64,000 nucleotides of DNA from Mycobacterium paragordonae (GTDB taxonomy: Bacteria; Actinomycetota; Actinomycetes; Mycobacteriales; Mycobacteriaceae). Of this stretch, positions 43,205 through 54,995 are shown in pieces. Every line of letters starts with the position of its first letter. Within the stretch, counting starts at the first letter, position 1. Where the stretch lies: positions 3,906,001-3,970,000 of the forward strand of contig NZ_CP025546.1 in NCBI RefSeq assembly GCF_003614435.1, given 5' to 3'. The notes beneath the pieces are model-generated. The model saw only the letters and a program-made list of their open reading frames with translations. It made no database searches and was not told the DNA's origin. The translations under genes and the position numbers were made by a program.

Positions 43205-43405
43205 AAGTGACACGGCCCGTTGCCGGGTCTGCGCCGGCGGCGTTGAGATTGCGCGGAGGGCTGCTTTTCTCGACGATTGACAACCCTCACCGCAAACTCG
43301 ACGCGGAAGGCGCCGCAAACTCGACGCCAAAGGCCCCGCAGCCGCAGGCTCGATTCCAAACGTGCCCGGGCCGTAGGCTTAAGAACCTGCAGTCGGGAGT
43401 GTCAC

Positions 43406-44098
43406 ATGACCCCAGCCAGGGGCTTTCTCCGGCGGATGCCGGCGCGCAGATATCGCGACCGCCGTGAAGCCGGTCGCGTGCTCGCGGCCGAGCTCGCGCA
43501 CTACCGCGGCAACCCCGGCTTGCTGGTGCTCGGTCTGGCCCGCGGTGGCGTGCCCGTCGCGTGGGAGGTCGCCGCGGCGCTGGGCGCCGATCTGGACGTG
43601 TTTCTGGTGCGCAAGCTCGGCGTCCCGCGCTGGCCCGAACTGGCGATGGGCGCGCTGGCCAGCGGCGGCCGGGTGGTGATGAACGACGACGTGGTGTCCA
43701 ACCTGCACATCAGCGAGGACCAGGTGCGCTCGGTCATCGACAGCGAGACGACCGAACTACGCCGGCGCGAACTCGCCTACCGCGGCGACAGGCCGGAAGC
43801 CGACCTGCGTGGTCGCACCGTCATGCTCGTCGACGACGGCATCGCCACGGGAGCCAGCATGCTGGCCGCGGTGCGGGCGGTACGCGCCGCCGGGGCGCGG
43901 TCGGTGGTGGTCGCGGTGCCGGTGGGACCCCGCACGGCCTGCCGCCAACTCGCCGCCGAAGCCGATGATGTGGTGTGCGCGACGATGCCGGTGGACTTCG
44001 ACGCCGTCGGGCAGGTTTACGCCGATTTCCATCAAGTCACCGACGATGAGGTGCGCACGCTGCTGGCCACCCCGGCCGGCGACGTCCCGCGGCGCTGA
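43406..44098 (+). CDS. Phosphoribosyltransferase-like protein
   Basis: 230 residues from the ATG at 43406 (GGGAG upstream). Type I PRTase fold: [16 protein letters not shown] at the start and the PRPP loop [14 protein letters not shown] with the paired acidic residues. Natural substrate not established. First chromosomal gene right of the element; matches M. tuberculosis Rv2143 in position. The 200 bases before it contain a 23-bp unit in two copies (43291-43336). Confidence 0.9.
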   Translation: MTPARGFLRRMPARRYRDRREAGRVLAAELAHYRGNPGLLVLGLARGGVPVAWEVAAALGADLDVFLVRKLGVPRWPELAMGALASGGRVVMNDDVVSNLHISEDQVRSVIDSETTELRRRELAYRGDRPEADLRGRTVMLVDDGIATGASMLAAVRAVRAAGARSVVVAVPVGPRTACRQLAAEADDVVCATMPVDFDAVGQVYADFHQVTDDEVRTLLATPAGDVPRR

Positions 44099-44105
44099 GC
44101 AGGCG

Positions 44106-44432
44106 CTACTTCTTGGAATTCTCGTCGACGCCCGCAGCGTCGGCGGGCTCGGAGGCGGGGTCGGCGGCCGGTTCCTCAGCAGCGTCGGCCTCGTCGGGAT
44201 AGTCGACGGCGTCGAGGGGTTCGCCGTCGTCCTCGTCCTCGTCCGTCGCGTCCTTCTCGTCCCCGCTCGCGTCGCGCTGCTGGCGCTCCCGTACCGCGTC
44301 AACGATCAGCAGGATGACGCCGAGCACACTGGCGCCGATACACACCCACGCCACCAGAACGTTGCTGGTCACCACCGCGAATACCAGGGCGACAAGCCCG
44401 ATCAGGGCTAATACGAGCGCAATGATCAGCAT
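44106..44432 (-). CDS. Small two-helix membrane protein with acidic tail (Rv2144c-like)
   Basis: 108 residues. Two membrane segments (about 1-20 and 26-46), then a strongly acidic tail (DATDEDEDDGEP and on). Function unknown. Conserved neighbour of wag31 in mycobacteria (recollection). Confidence 0.85.
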   Translation of the reverse strand: MLIIALVLALIGLVALVFAVVTSNVLVAWVCIGASVLGVILLIVDAVRERQQRDASGDEKDATDEDEDDGEPLDAVDYPDEADAAEEPAADPASEPADAAGVDENSKK

Positions 44433-44528
44433 TGGTCATCCTCCGGCCGCCTCGGTGCGACTGCCCAACCTACCAGGGCCGACGGTGCCGGAGCGGCACC
44501 CCGCACGTGTCCTGCCCCCCGCAGTGCG

Positions 44529-45332
44529 TCAGTTGCCTCGGTTGAACTGGTCGAACCCACCCGAATCGGCGCTGGAGTCGACCGGAGCCGCGGACCCGCG
44601 CTGGCCGAGCTCTTCGAGCTGGGATTCCAGGTACGTCTTGAGACGGGTGCGGTACTCGCGTTCGAACGTCCGCAGCTGCTCGAGCCGGCCTTCCAGGACC
44701 GTGCGCTGCTGATTGATGGTCCCCATGATCTCGGAATGCTTGCGCTCGGCGTCGGCCTGCAGGGCGTCGGCCTTCTCCTGCGCCTGGCGCAGCTGCGTCT
44801 CCGACCGCGACGTGGCGTCGGCGAGCATCGCGTCGGCCCGCTGGCGAGCCTCCGCGACCGTGGTCTCGGCGGTGTGGCGAGCCTCGCTGAGGATCTGGTC
44901 GGCGTTGGCGCGGGCGTCGGACAGCATCTTGTCCGATTCCGCCTTGGCCGTGCTGGTCAACCGGTCAGCGGTGTCCTGAGCCAGGCTGAGCACCCGCGCG
45001 GCCTTCATGGCCTGTTCCTCGTTGCTGCTGCTCGACGGCGCCGCAGCCGGGGCCGCCACCGGGGCGGGCTTGACCGGCTCGGGCTCGGGCTCGAACGTCG
45101 GGACGGGCTGGGCAACCGTAGGCGCGGCGGCACCCCCACCACCGCCGGCGGCCAGTTCCTGGTCCAACTCGGCGATCCGCTGACGCAGATCGGAGTTCTC
45201 CTCGATCAGCCGGGTCAGCTCGTTTTCCACCAGGTCGAGGAAGGCGTCAACTTCATCTTCGTTGTACCCGCGTTTGCCGATGGGCGGCTTACTGAACGCC
45301 ACATTGTGGACGTCGGCAGGTGTAAGCGGCAT
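44529..45332 (-). CDS. wag31: DivIVA-family polar growth protein Wag31
   Basis: 267 residues from the ATG at 45332 (AGGGG upstream). The N-terminal DivIVA domain begins [20 protein letters not shown], then a Pro/Ala linker, then a long coiled coil rich in AEA/ADA heptads (about 120-250). It recruits wall synthesis to the poles; Thr72 lies where M. tuberculosis Wag31 is phosphorylated by PknA (Thr73; inferred by position). Essential in mycobacteria. Confidence 0.97.
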   Translation of the reverse strand: MPLTPADVHNVAFSKPPIGKRGYNEDEVDAFLDLVENELTRLIEENSDLRQRIAELDQELAAGGGGGAAAPTVAQPVPTFEPEPEPVKPAPVAAPAAAPSSSSNEEQAMKAARVLSLAQDTADRLTSTAKAESDKMLSDARANADQILSEARHTAETTVAEARQRADAMLADATSRSETQLRQAQEKADALQADAERKHSEIMGTINQQRTVLEGRLEQLRTFEREYRTRLKTYLESQLEELGQRGSAAPVDSSADSGGFDQFNRGN

Positions 45333-45590
45333 TCTTTGTCCCCTCAAAGTTCCTGGACGGTCAAGCGATCTGGAGAGTCTAAAACGGTGCGGTAGCCGTC
45401 TGGCAACTGCCGCCCATCCTGTCACACCAGACTCGGCGGTTGCCGATTGGACTAATAAATAAGGAGCAATTTCAATCTCTAAGGCAAATAAATCACATTT
45501 CTTAGATGAGAAAAATCGCGCGCATCACACTTGTCGCCGAATCGTGGCCGAACCGTCTCCTAGCTACATCCGGTCTGTGGCGAGCGGCCG

Positions 45591-45878
45591 CTACGCCGCA
45601 GCGCTGAACGCCAACTGCATCCCGATGAATGCCACGAGCAACAACACCAGGATGGACAGGTCCAATCGGACGGCGCCGATGGTGATCTGCGGGATCAGCC
45701 GCCGCAGCAACTTCACCGGTGGATCGGTGATCGACATGATGATCTCCAGGATCACCACCGTCACCCCCGTCGGCCGCCAGTCCCTGCTGAACGAGCGGAT
45801 CCACTCGATGACGACCCGCGCGATGAGCAACAGCCAAAAGGTGAACAGCGCAAAACCAAGGATCTGAAAGAACAGCAC
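45591..45878 (-). CDS. YggT-family membrane protein
   Basis: 95 residues from the GTG at 45878, set by the usual start of the family just before FFQILGFALFTFWLLLI. Two YggT membrane segments around WRPTGVTVVILEIIMSITDP. Possible roles in division-site or osmotic function are not established. Between sepF and wag31, the usual dcw order. Of the flanking gaps only the 258 bases to wag31 are notable; no gene is seen there. Confidence 0.88.
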   Translation of the reverse strand: MLFFQILGFALFTFWLLLIARVVIEWIRSFSRDWRPTGVTVVILEIIMSITDPPVKLLRRLIPQITIGAVRLDLSILVLLLVAFIGMQLAFSAAA

Positions 45879-46051
45879 CAACGAGAGCCCGACCTTCACG
45901 ATGACGATGAGAGGAATGTCCGTCGCCGCCGCAGCGGCACCAGCAAGCCTACCGACCCGACCCCGGCGCCCACATCGCAAGGGACGCCCGAGATGCGCTC
46001 AGCCCGGTCGGCCACCGAGTGACCTACCGGGCTGTGCAGCGGAGATTTCGC

Positions 46052-46729
46052 CTATTGGTAAGCGTAGAAACCGGTTTCGGCGATGCGGCGACGCTCCTCC
46101 GGGGACACGTCGACATCGGCGGGCGACAACAGGAACACCTTGGTGGCCACCTTGTCGAACGAACCGCGCAGCGCGAACGCCAGGCCGGCGGCGAAGTCGA
46201 CCAGTCGCTTGGCGTCGGCGTTGTCCATCGACACCAGGTCCATGATGACCGGGGTCCCGTCGCGGAACCGCTCGCCGATGGTGCGCGCCTCGCTGTAGTC
46301 CTTGGGACGCAGCGTGGTGATCTTGGACAGCGGGTGGCCGTCCTCGAACATCATCGCCATGCGGCGCGGGTCCATCGCCAGCGCACCACGCGTGGAGCCC
46401 CGCAGCCATGACCCCAGCCGCGGCCGGGCCATGTCGGGCCGGTCGAACTCGCGCGGCTGGAACCGCGACTCGTCGGGGTAGCCGCCGCGGTAGCTGCTGG
46501 GCGGCGGGTAGTCGGCGGGCTCGCCCCGCAGCTCCCCGCGGATGTCACCGCGCGGGTCGCGGCGAGGCTCGTCGTATTCCCGATCGCGCCCTTCATAACG
46601 GCCGTATTCGTCGTCGAATCGGGGCCGTGAATAACCCCGGGACGGCGTGCGGTCGTCGTAATACTCGTCGTCGTAATCCTCCATCGGAGCCATACCGAAG
46701 TAGGCCTTGACCTTGTGGAGAGTGCTCAT
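46052..46729 (-). CDS. sepF: Cell-division protein SepF
   Basis: 225 residues from the ATG at 46729. N-terminal amphipathic membrane-binding helix [15 protein letters not shown], an acidic/Arg-Tyr-rich linker, then the SepF domain (about 125-215) with [20 protein letters not shown] and [13 protein letters not shown]. Links FtsZ to the membrane; in mycobacteria it stands in for FtsA, which is absent here. Confidence 0.96.
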   Translation of the reverse strand: MSTLHKVKAYFGMAPMEDYDDEYYDDRTPSRGYSRPRFDDEYGRYEGRDREYDEPRRDPRGDIRGELRGEPADYPPPSSYRGGYPDESRFQPREFDRPDMARPRLGSWLRGSTRGALAMDPRRMAMMFEDGHPLSKITTLRPKDYSEARTIGERFRDGTPVIMDLVSMDNADAKRLVDFAAGLAFALRGSFDKVATKVFLLSPADVDVSPEERRRIAETGFYAYQ

Positions 46730-46793
46730 CGTGCGACCCCTTCTAGCCTGGGACATTTGTTGTTTGTGATGAAGGTGTGACTCGAGTGACTAT

Positions 46794-47570
46794 TCACGGT
46801 GACCGTAACCGCCGTTCGCCCATAAGCGCGGTACCGACACGCACACACGTCGATCCATGTTTGACGGCGATTTCCAGATCGCCCGACATGCCGGCCGACA
46901 ACCCCGCCGCGTTGGGGAACGCCTGGCGCACCCGGCAGTGCTCGGATTGCAGCAGCTCAAAGGCCTGTTCGGGGTCCCAGTCCAGCGGCGGAACGCCCAT
47001 CAAGCCGACCAGTTCCAGACCCTCGGCGCCCTCCACCTGTTCGCAGACCCGATCCAGCGCGCCGGACTCGCCGATATCGACCCCGCCGCGCGACACGTCG
47101 CCGTCCAGACTGACCTGAACGTAGACCCGCAGCGGTGCGCTGCGGCGCTGCTCGGCCAGGGCGCCGGTTACCGCCCGCTCCAGCGCGGTCACCAACTGCC
47201 CGCTGTCGATCGAGTGGGCGGTGTGCGCCCAACGGGCCAGCGCTTTGGCCTTCTTGCGCTGGATCTGGCCGACCATGTGCCACTGCATATCCCGGGCTTC
47301 CCCGCCCCGGGCCGCACCCAGCAACCGTGCCACCTCTTTCACCTTCGCCGATGCTTCCTGCTCCCGCGACTCGCCCACGGCCCGGACTCCCAATCGGGCC
47401 AGGATCGCCACGTCGGACGCCGGGAAGAATTTGGTGATCGGCAGCAGTTCGATCTCGCCGACGTTGCGGCCGGCCGCCTCCGCAGCCGCCGCAAGGCGGG
47501 AACGCACCGAGGCCAAGGCGCGGGTCAATTCCGATTGGCGCTCGCCCTGGGCCGCCGCTGTCTCGGTCAT
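46794..47570 (-). CDS. PLP-homeostasis protein (YggS/PLPBP family)
   Basis: 258 residues. Single-domain alanine-racemase-like barrel with the PLP lysine in ELLPITKFFPA, WHMVGQIQRKKAK and the phosphate site LSAGMSGDLEIAVKHGST. No racemase activity is expected. The ATG overlaps the yfiH stop (ATGA). Confidence 0.95.
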   Translation of the reverse strand: MTETAAAQGERQSELTRALASVRSRLAAAAEAAGRNVGEIELLPITKFFPASDVAILARLGVRAVGESREQEASAKVKEVARLLGAARGGEARDMQWHMVGQIQRKKAKALARWAHTAHSIDSGQLVTALERAVTGALAEQRRSAPLRVYVQVSLDGDVSRGGVDIGESGALDRVCEQVEGAEGLELVGLMGVPPLDWDPEQAFELLQSEHCRVRQAFPNAAGLSAGMSGDLEIAVKHGSTCVRVGTALMGERRLRSP

Positions 47571-48283
47571 CGTGGTGCTTCCATCCAGACCAGAGACGCC
47601 AGCCGGCCGGTCGGCGCGTCGCGCCGATGACTGAACAATGCCGGGTCGGCCGCGGTGCAGCGCGGATCGGCCTCGATGGAGGTCACCCCCATCCGGCGCA
47701 GTTGCCCGGCGATGCCGACGCGAAGATCCAGACCCGCGGTGCCTGCGGGGGTCTTGGTGCGACTGCCGGGCAGGACGGCTTCGACCTCCGCGGCCATCGC
47801 CTCGGGCACCTCGTAATTGGGACCGCTGACCGCGGGGCCCAGTAGCGCCGAGATGTCACCGACCTGGGCGCCCAACTCCAGCATCGCCTCGACCGTGCGG
47901 GCGACCACGCCGTGCTGGGCCCCGACCCGACCGGCGTGCACCGCGCCGACGACACCGGCGCGTGCGTCGGCGAGCAACACCGGCACACAGTCGGCCGTCA
48001 CCACGGCCAACGCCAATCCCGTTGTCGCCGTAACCATTCCATCGGTGTCTGGCAGCGCTGTGCGCTGCGGCCCGTCGACCACCTCGACGTGGGTGCCGTG
48101 CACCTGGTTCATCCACAACACCCGGTCGCCGGGCAGGCCGATGGCTTTGGCCAGTCGGGACCGGTTGGCCCGCACGGCGCCGGGGTCGTCACCGACATGG
48201 TCGCCGAGGTTGAAAGTGTCGAACGGCGGTTTCGACACGCCGCCCGCCCGGGTGGTGGTCACCCGACGGATCCGAACGCTCAC
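47567..48283 (-). CDS. YfiH/PgeF-family polyphenol oxidase-like protein
   Basis: 238 residues from the GTG at 48283. Conserved MNQVHGTHV, TADCVPVLLAD and GAVHAGRVG give the metal/Cys-His site of the family, which acts on purine nucleosides and peptidoglycan-precursor quality control (as shown for PgeF in E. coli). The second family motif reads GRVG, where GRWG would be typical. Between ftsZ and yggS. Confidence 0.94.
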   Translation of the reverse strand: MSVRIRRVTTTRAGGVSKPPFDTFNLGDHVGDDPGAVRANRSRLAKAIGLPGDRVLWMNQVHGTHVEVVDGPQRTALPDTDGMVTATTGLALAVVTADCVPVLLADARAGVVGAVHAGRVGAQHGVVARTVEAMLELGAQVGDISALLGPAVSGPNYEVPEAMAAEVEAVLPGSRTKTPAGTAGLDLRVGIAGQLRRMGVTSIEADPRCTAADPALFSHRRDAPTGRLASLVWMEAPR

Positions 48284-48383
48284 GTCCCCAGTATCTGGAT
48301 GGTGTTGCCTGTCAGGCTGCATCGACGTCGGGCCATCAAGTTTCGAGGCCGGTTTGTCGCGCAGTGGCAAGCAAACTGAGACC

Positions 48384-49523
48384 TCAGCGGCGCATGAAGG
48401 GCGGCACATCGACGTCGTCGTCGTCACCGCCGATGCTCAGCGTGGCACCGTTGGTGTGCAACGGGACGCTGACGGCGTCGACCGGTTCGAACAGCGTCGA
48501 GGTGAGCTTGCCGGCCTTGGCGGTCTCGATGCGGTGGGCGCCACCGGTTTCGTTGCTGCTGACGGCCTTCCGGCCCGGGCCGGCGTCGAAGCCGGCCGCG
48601 ATCACGGTGACGCGCACCTCGTCGCCGAGCGAGTCGTCGATCACGGTGCCGAAGATGATGTTGGCGTCCTGATGGGCGGCGTCCTGCACCAGCGAGGCGG
48701 CCTCGTTGATCTCGAACAGGCCCAGGTCGCTGCCACCCGCGATCGACATCAGCACGCCCTGGGCGCCTTCCATCGAGGCTTCCAGCAGCGGCGAGTTGAT
48801 CGCGATCTCCGCAGCCTTGAGCGAGCGTCCCTCGCCGCGGGCCGAGCCGATACCCATCAGCGCGGTGCCGGCGCCGGACATGATGCCCTTGACGTCGGCG
48901 AAGTCGACGTTGATCAGGCCCGGTGTGGTGATCAGGTCGGTGATGCCCTGGACACCGTTGAGCAGCACCTCGTCGGCGCTGCGGAACGCGTCCATCAGCG
49001 ACACCGCCGCGTCGCCCATCTGCAGCAGGCGGTCGTTGGGGATCACGATCAAGGTGTCGCAGCTCTCCCGCAGCTGTCCGATGCCGTTCTCGGCCTGATT
49101 GCTGCGCCGCTTGCCTTCGAACGAGAAGGGCCGGGTGACGACGCCGACGGTCAGCGCGCCGAGTTTGCGCGCGATGCTGGCGACGACGGGAGCGCCACCG
49201 GTGCCGGTGCCACCGCCCTCCCCGGCGGTGACGAACACCATGTCGGCGCCGCGCAGCAGCTCCTCGATCTCCTCCTTGGCGTCCTCAGCGGCCTTCTTGC
49301 CGACCTCGGGGTCGGCGCCGGCGCCCAGTCCGCGGGTCGAGTCGCGGCCGACGTCCAGCTTGACGTCGGCATCGCTCATCAGCAACGCCTGCGCGTCGGT
49401 GTTGATGGCGATGAACTCCACGCCTTTGAGGCCCTGCTCGATCATTCGGTTGACGGCGTTGACGCCGCCACCACCGATGCCCACGACCTTGATGACGGCC
49501 AGGTAGTTGTGTGGGGGGGTCAT
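48384..49523 (-). CDS. ftsZ: Cell-division GTPase FtsZ
   Basis: 379 residues from the ATG at 49523; another ATG is immediately upstream (49526), at better distance from GGAGG. Tubulin-like GTPase with signature [28 protein letters not shown], the T7 region [11 protein letters not shown], and the C-terminal tail [13 protein letters not shown] that binds SepF/FtsW. Forms the Z-ring. 271 bases to ftsQ hold its promoter region; no other gene is seen. Confidence 0.98.
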   Translation of the reverse strand: MTPPHNYLAVIKVVGIGGGGVNAVNRMIEQGLKGVEFIAINTDAQALLMSDADVKLDVGRDSTRGLGAGADPEVGKKAAEDAKEEIEELLRGADMVFVTAGEGGGTGTGGAPVVASIARKLGALTVGVVTRPFSFEGKRRSNQAENGIGQLRESCDTLIVIPNDRLLQMGDAAVSLMDAFRSADEVLLNGVQGITDLITTPGLINVDFADVKGIMSGAGTALMGIGSARGEGRSLKAAEIAINSPLLEASMEGAQGVLMSIAGGSDLGLFEINEAASLVQDAAHQDANIIFGTVIDDSLGDEVRVTVIAAGFDAGPGRKAVSSNETGGAHRIETAKAGKLTSTLFEPVDAVSVPLHTNGATLSIGGDDDDVDVPPFMRR

Positions 49524-49794
49524 CATTCGTCTTCCTCCCTGATGGGCTTTCAGTTCCCCTGTGTTGCGTGGGTGTGCCTGCGGTGTGTCTCCTTGCAAAA
49601 CCCTCAACCTCAACCATAGAGTTAGAGTTATGTCAAGTAGTTCCGCGTAACCAGAACCGTATGGGTACGACGGGCACTAGCCGTGCAGGCGCGCCGACGC
49701 GCCGCAGGCATTTTTCTTTGCGCCGAGTGTGACGCTGGCCGCACACTCGGCGTCGAACGTGCGGGCAGCCGCACACTCGCCGCGGTGGGTCAAG

Positions 49795-50802
49795 CTACTT
49801 GACGGTCGGCAGGTCCGGGCTGGACACGTCATAAGTCCGTCCGGGCTGGGTCAACAGCGCTGCCAGCTTCTCGGCCTTCTCCGCCGCGCGGTCGGTGGTG
49901 CCCCAGATCACCACCCGGCCGTCGGTCAGGGTGAGGGTGATCGAGGACACCGAGGGCGCCGCGATCCGCCCCACCTCCCCCGCGACCTCAGGACGCAGCG
50001 TGCTGAGCACCTTCAACGCGGCCAGCGTGGCCGGATCGGTGGGACCCGGGTTCTCGACGTCGATATAGGGCACCGCGGGCGGCGGCGGGTCGGTCGCGAA
50101 GTCCACGCCGTCGCGGTCGAAGAGGTGCGGTCCGTCCGGAAAGTCCTTCACCACCACCGGGATCCGCTCGACGATGGTGATGCGCAACGCCGACGGGTAC
50201 TGCCGTTGCACCCGGGCGCTGGCCACCCGCCGAATCGCGGCAACCCGGTCGGCGACCTGATTCGTATTGATCTGCAGCAGCGGCGTCCCGATCCGTACCT
50301 GCGCCGCGTCGAGCACTTCCTCCCGGGTCACCACGCCGGTGCCGGTGACCACGATGCTGCGTGCCGACATCGCCGGGGTGAAGTAGAGGATCAGGCCGAG
50401 CCCCACGCCGACCACCACCAGCAGCACCGTGGCCAGCAGCATCTTCAAACCCCGAACGACCCCGCGCGCAACGGGTTTCGGCTCGGGCAGCACGGCCCCC
50501 TTGGCGCGCCGTTTGGCCTCGCGACGCGCCTCCTCAATGGCGGTGGCCCGGGCCTGGGCGGCCCGGCGCTCGGCGCGTTCCCGCCGGGCACGGCGGCGCG
50601 GACCTTCGAAGTCCTCCTCGTCAGGGGCTTCGGGGGCGTCCGGGGACTCCGGCGCGTCCGGGCCGGCCGGACTGGCCGGGGCTTCTGGGGCGGGCGGGTT
50701 GATCGGCTCAGTCGCCGCCTCCCCGGCGCCGGCGGCGTCGGAAACCTCACCCGCCAGGTCGGTGGGCCGAGCCCCAGGTGCGTCGGGGTCGGGTCCGCTC
50801 AC
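49795..50802 (-). CDS. ftsQ: Divisome protein FtsQ
   Basis: 335 residues. Long acidic Pro/Ala-rich cytosolic N-terminus (to about 105), one membrane helix ([20 protein letters not shown]), then the periplasmic POTRA domain ([19 protein letters not shown]) and FtsQ beta domain. Overlaps murC by 4 bases. Confidence 0.96.
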   Translation of the reverse strand: MSGPDPDAPGARPTDLAGEVSDAAGAGEAATEPINPPAPEAPASPAGPDAPESPDAPEAPDEEDFEGPRRRARRERAERRAAQARATAIEEARREAKRRAKGAVLPEPKPVARGVVRGLKMLLATVLLVVVGVGLGLILYFTPAMSARSIVVTGTGVVTREEVLDAAQVRIGTPLLQINTNQVADRVAAIRRVASARVQRQYPSALRITIVERIPVVVKDFPDGPHLFDRDGVDFATDPPPPAVPYIDVENPGPTDPATLAALKVLSTLRPEVAGEVGRIAAPSVSSITLTLTDGRVVIWGTTDRAAEKAEKLAALLTQPGRTYDVSSPDLPTVK

Positions 50803-52253
50803 TGCGGCACTCCCCGACCGGGTGCGTTGCGGTTGGCCCGCGCCCGCAGCGCGGTGATGATTTCGGGTCCCAGCAATGTCACGTCGCCGGCGCCCATGGT
50901 GACGATGACATCGCCCGGCGCCGCCGCGGCGGCCACCTCATCAGCCACCGCCGAGAAATCCGGGAGGTAGCGCACCGGGACGCTGACATGCTCGGCGACG
51001 GTGGCGCCGCTGATGCCGGCCAGCGGTTGTTCGCGCGCGCCGTAGACGTCCAGCACGAACACCTCGTCGGCGCCGTCCAGGGCCTGCCCGAATTCCTGCG
51101 CGAATGCCTTTGTCCGCGAATACAAATGGGGCTGGAACACGACCAGCGAACGGCCGCTGCCGCTCTGCTGGACGACGGAACGGACCGCCGCCAGGGTGGC
51201 GCCGATTTCGGTCGGGTGATGGGCGTAGTCATCGAACACCCGCACCGCATTGGCGGTGCCGACCAGTTCGAAACGGCGCCGCACCCCTTCGAAGGTCGCC
51301 AACCCGTCCAGCACCTCGTCGACCGGAGCACCGATCTCCACCGCCGCGAGCAGCGCAGCCAGCGCGTTGAGCGCCATGTGGCGTCCCGGCACCGACAGCC
51401 GCATCACCCGCTGCTGAGACTCCCCGGCCAGCTGGACGTGGGCAACGGCTTCGGTGCCGTGTTGTTCCCAGGACAACAATCGGGCGGCGAGCGATTCGTC
51501 TCCCGACCCGTAGCGCAGCACCCGGATGCCCAGCTCGGCGGTGCGTTGAGCCAGCGCGGCCGCGCCAGGGTCGTCGGTGCACGCCACCAGCGCACCGCCG
51601 GGTGCCAGCCGCTCGACGAACGAGTCGAAGACCCCGACGTAGGCGTCCGTGCTGCCGTAGAAATCCAGGTGGTCCGACTCGATGTTGGTGACCACCGCGA
51701 CGTTTGGCGTGTACTCCAGCAGCGTGCCGTCGCTCTCGTCGGCTTCGGCGACGAACAGATCGCCGCTGCCGTGGTGGGCGTTGGTGCCCGCTTCGCCCAG
51801 CTCGCCGCCGACCGCGAACGACGGGTCGCGCCCGCAGTGCTGCAGCGCGACGATCAGCATCGACGTCGTCGTCGTCTTGCCGTGCGTGCCGGTGACCATC
51901 AAGGTGGTGCGCCCGGCCATCAGCTTGGCCAGCACCACCGGTCGCAACACCACGGGGATGCCGCGGCGGCGCGCCTCGACCAGCTCCGGATTGGTTTTCG
52001 GGATGGCGGCGTGCGTGGTGATGACGGCGGTGACCCCGCCGGGCAGCAGATCCAGCGACGACGCGTCGTGCCCGATGCGGATCAGCGCGCCGCGCGCCTG
52101 CAGCGCGTGCACGCCGCGCGACTCCTTGGCGTCGGAGCCCGACACCATCCCGCCGCGGTCCAGCAGGATGCGGGCGATGCCCGACATGCCGGCACCACCG
52201 ATGCCGACCATGTGCACGCGTTGCAGCTCCGGCGGCAGCTGTTCGGCGGTCAC
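50799..52253 (-). CDS. murC: UDP-N-acetylmuramate-L-alanine ligase MurC
   Basis: 484 residues, cytosolic Mur ligase adding the first L-Ala. [15 protein letters not shown]-terminus, ATP site [22 protein letters not shown], and [14 protein letters not shown]. Overlaps both ftsQ and murG by 4 bases. Confidence 0.98.
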   Translation of the reverse strand: MTAEQLPPELQRVHMVGIGGAGMSGIARILLDRGGMVSGSDAKESRGVHALQARGALIRIGHDASSLDLLPGGVTAVITTHAAIPKTNPELVEARRRGIPVVLRPVVLAKLMAGRTTLMVTGTHGKTTTTSMLIVALQHCGRDPSFAVGGELGEAGTNAHHGSGDLFVAEADESDGTLLEYTPNVAVVTNIESDHLDFYGSTDAYVGVFDSFVERLAPGGALVACTDDPGAAALAQRTAELGIRVLRYGSGDESLAARLLSWEQHGTEAVAHVQLAGESQQRVMRLSVPGRHMALNALAALLAAVEIGAPVDEVLDGLATFEGVRRRFELVGTANAVRVFDDYAHHPTEIGATLAAVRSVVQQSGSGRSLVVFQPHLYSRTKAFAQEFGQALDGADEVFVLDVYGAREQPLAGISGATVAEHVSVPVRYLPDFSAVADEVAAAAAPGDVIVTMGAGDVTLLGPEIITALRARANRNAPGRGVPQ

Positions 52254-53428
52254 CGGCGCGCTCCCCGCGTCTGCCGGGCGACATCCAGCGCCGCCCGGGC
52301 CACCTGCTGCGCGGCGTCGCGGTGCCCGACCAGGGTTGCCGCCGCCGTCATCGCCGCGAGTCGGGGCGCGTCGTTGAGCAGGCCCGACACTTCGCGGGCC
52401 ACCAGGTCCGGTGTCAGCGCGGCGTCGGCGACGATCATGCCGCCTCCGGCGTTGACCACCGGCAGCGCGTTGAGCCGCTGCTCACCGTTGCCGATCGGCA
52501 GCGGCACGTAGATGGCGGGCAGCCCGACGGCCGAGACCTCGGCCACCGTCATCGCGCCGGAGCGGCAGATCACCATGTCGGCGGCGGAATAGGCCAGGTC
52601 CATCCGGTCCAGGTAGGGCACCGCCACATACGGCGGGTCGCCGGGACCGGGCGTGCGCAGTTCGAGGGTGTTCTTGGGTCCGTGCGCGTGCAGCACGGAC
52701 ACTCCGGCGGCGGCCAGATCGGCGGCCGCGGCGGAGACGGCCCGGTTCAGCGACACCGCGCCCTGGGATCCGCCGAACACCAGCAGGACGCGCGCGTCGT
52801 CGGCGAATCCGAAGTGGGCCCGCGCCTGCGCGCGCAGGGCGCCGCGGTCCAGGGTCGTGATCGCCGCCCGTACCGGCACTCCCACCACCTCGGCGCGCCG
52901 CAGCCCCGAATCGGGCACCGCGGACAGAATCCGGTCGGCGGTCCGGGCGCCCACCCGGTTGGCCAGGCCGGCGCGGGCGTTGGCCTCGTGGATCACCACC
53001 GGGACGCGGCGGCGGCCTGGCCTGCCGCGGGAGGCCAGGTAGGCGGGAAGTGCCACGTAACCGCCGAAACCGATGACGACGTCGGCGGCGACGCTGTCGA
53101 GCACCGCCCGGGTCTCCCGGACGGCGCGCCAGACCCGTGGTGGCAGCCGGGCCAGGTCGCCGCTGGGTTTGCGCGGCAGCGGCACCGGGGTGATCAGCTC
53201 GAGGTGGTACCCGCGCTCGGGTACCAGCCGGGTCTCCAAACCGCGGGCGGTGCCCAGGGCGGTGATCCTGATCCCGGGGTCCAGGGCGGTCAGCGCGTCG
53301 GCCACGGCCATCGCGGGCTCAACATGGCCGGCGGTCCCGCCGCCGGCGAGCACGACCGAGAACGCACCACCGGCGGGCAGAGGACTGTCCCCTGGCCCGC
53401 CGGTCGACTCCGTGACCTTGTCGTTCAC
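52250..53428 (-). CDS. murG: Lipid II synthase MurG
   Basis: 392 residues, GT28 glycosyltransferase at the inner membrane face, adding GlcNAc to lipid [19 protein letters not shown] and [13 protein letters not shown], with the donor-site [15 protein letters not shown]. About 20 extra N-terminal residues. Overlaps ftsW by 4 bases. Confidence 0.98.
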   Translation of the reverse strand: MNDKVTESTGGPGDSPLPAGGAFSVVLAGGGTAGHVEPAMAVADALTALDPGIRITALGTARGLETRLVPERGYHLELITPVPLPRKPSGDLARLPPRVWRAVRETRAVLDSVAADVVIGFGGYVALPAYLASRGRPGRRRVPVVIHEANARAGLANRVGARTADRILSAVPDSGLRRAEVVGVPVRAAITTLDRGALRAQARAHFGFADDARVLLVFGGSQGAVSLNRAVSAAAADLAAAGVSVLHAHGPKNTLELRTPGPGDPPYVAVPYLDRMDLAYSAADMVICRSGAMTVAEVSAVGLPAIYVPLPIGNGEQRLNALPVVNAGGGMIVADAALTPDLVAREVSGLLNDAPRLAAMTAAATLVGHRDAAQQVARAALDVARQTRGARR

Positions 53429-54990
53429 CCGTAACGCTGACCTTCCAATGCACCTACGCGCCGTGTCTGGCGCCGGCCGGCGTGTTGCTGGCCAGATCTA
53501 TGATGCCTGTCGCGCCCGTGGCCGCTTCCCGCAGACCGCCGACTCGTGCGCGGCTGCGGCTTCTGCGGAGGGCCGGCGGCCCGGCGGGCCGACGGCGGCT
53601 TGGGTGCCGGCTGCGGGCGCTTCCTGTCCCGGAACGTTTCGATTCGGCTGGGCACGTAGGGCTCCGGCAGCGGCAGCCGCAACAGCCGGTTCACCTTGTC
53701 GTCGCGTCCGGCGCGTAGCGCGGCCACCGCTTCGGGTTCGTGCCGGGCCGCGTTGGCCATGATCCCGATCATGAAAAGTGTTGCTGCCGTTGAGGTTCCG
53801 CCAGCCGATATCAGTGGCAGCTGCAGGCCGGTGACGGGCAGCAGACCGATCACATAGCCGATGTTGATGAAGGCCTGTCCGAGCACCCACAGCGTGGTGG
53901 TGGCGGTGAGCAGCCGCAGGAACGGATCGGCGGAGCGGCGCGCGATGCGCATGCCGGTGTAGGCGAACAACCCGAACAGCCCCAGCAGGCCCACCGCGCC
54001 GACAAGGCCCAGCTCCTCGCCGATGATGGCGAAGATGAAGTCGTTGTGGGCGTTGGGCAGATAGTTCCACTTGGCCACGCCCTGCCCCAGGCCGTCGCCG
54101 AAGATGCCGCCGTGGGCGAGCGCGTACTTGGCCTGCCGCGCCTGGTACCCGGTGTCCATCGGGTCGTCTTCGGGGTCCAGCCAGGACCGCACCCGGTCGG
54201 AGCGGTAGCCGGCGGACATCGCCAGCACCGCACCGGCGGCGAACACCGCGCCGAGCGAGCTGACGAACACCCGCAGCGGCAGTCCGGCGTACCAGAGCAG
54301 GCCCAGCAGGATGATGCCGAGCGACACGGTCTGTCCGAGGTCGGGCTGGGCCACGATCAGACCCAGCGCGATGAGCGCGGCGGGCACCAGCGGAATCAGC
54401 ATCTCGCGCAGCGAGGCCCGCTCCAGGCGCCGGGCCGCCAGCAGGTGGGCACCCCAGATCGCGAACGCGATCTTGGCCAGCTCGGAGGGCTGCATGGAGA
54501 AACCCGCGATGACGAACCACTTGCGAGACCCGTTGGCCAGGTTGCCGATACCCGGGATGAGCACCAGGACCAGCAGGATGATCGTGACTGCGTAGCTGGT
54601 GAAGGCAATGCGCCGGATGAACCGGATCGACATGCGCAATCCCGCGTAGCAGGCGACGAGCCCGACGATAGTCCAGAGCACCTGCTTGCCGAAGATGGTC
54701 CAGGCCGATCCGTCGTTGTCGTAGGAGTGCACGCCGGACGCCGACAGCACCATGATCAGGCCGAGCGACGTCAGCAGCGCGGTGACGGCGACGATGAGGT
54801 GAAACGAGGTCATCGGCCGGCCCAACCAGGCACCGAACGCGGTGCGCGGCCCGCCCGGCTCGGCCTTGGGCGCGGCGGCCTTCTCGCCGGGGGCGGCAGC
54901 GTCAGGCTGGTCGGCCTTGTCCGTCACCTCCGCGGCGTCGGACGTCTCCCCCTTGTCCCGGCGGAACAGCCGGGTCACTGCGATACCCAC
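53425..54990 (-). CDS. ftsW: SEDS peptidoglycan glycosyltransferase FtsW
   Basis: 521 residues. Acidic cytosolic N-terminal extension (about 1-55), about ten membrane segments, SEDS motifs [20 protein letters not shown] and [19 protein letters not shown], and an Arg/Pro-rich C-terminal tail. Polymerises lipid II with PBP3 (pbpB). Five bases after murD. Confidence 0.97.
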   Translation of the reverse strand: MGIAVTRLFRRDKGETSDAAEVTDKADQPDAAAPGEKAAAPKAEPGGPRTAFGAWLGRPMTSFHLIVAVTALLTSLGLIMVLSASGVHSYDNDGSAWTIFGKQVLWTIVGLVACYAGLRMSIRFIRRIAFTSYAVTIILLVLVLIPGIGNLANGSRKWFVIAGFSMQPSELAKIAFAIWGAHLLAARRLERASLREMLIPLVPAALIALGLIVAQPDLGQTVSLGIILLGLLWYAGLPLRVFVSSLGAVFAAGAVLAMSAGYRSDRVRSWLDPEDDPMDTGYQARQAKYALAHGGIFGDGLGQGVAKWNYLPNAHNDFIFAIIGEELGLVGAVGLLGLFGLFAYTGMRIARRSADPFLRLLTATTTLWVLGQAFINIGYVIGLLPVTGLQLPLISAGGTSTAATLFMIGIMANAARHEPEAVAALRAGRDDKVNRLLRLPLPEPYVPSRIETFRDRKRPQPAPKPPSARRAAGPPQKPQPRTSRRSAGSGHGRDRHHRSGQQHAGRRQTRRVGALEGQRYG

Positions 54991-54995
54991 ACCGC

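Noticed and set aside
43406-49526. Absence of ftsA between ftsQ and ftsZ as an anomaly
   Set aside because: Mycobacteria normally lack ftsA; SepF, present here, serves this role.
47817-52511. Very long open frames on the plus strand opposite ftsZ, murC and neighbours
   Set aside because: They are antisense to well-supported dcw genes, have His/Arg/Gln-rich low-complexity composition typical of high-GC shadow frames, and show no domain motifs.
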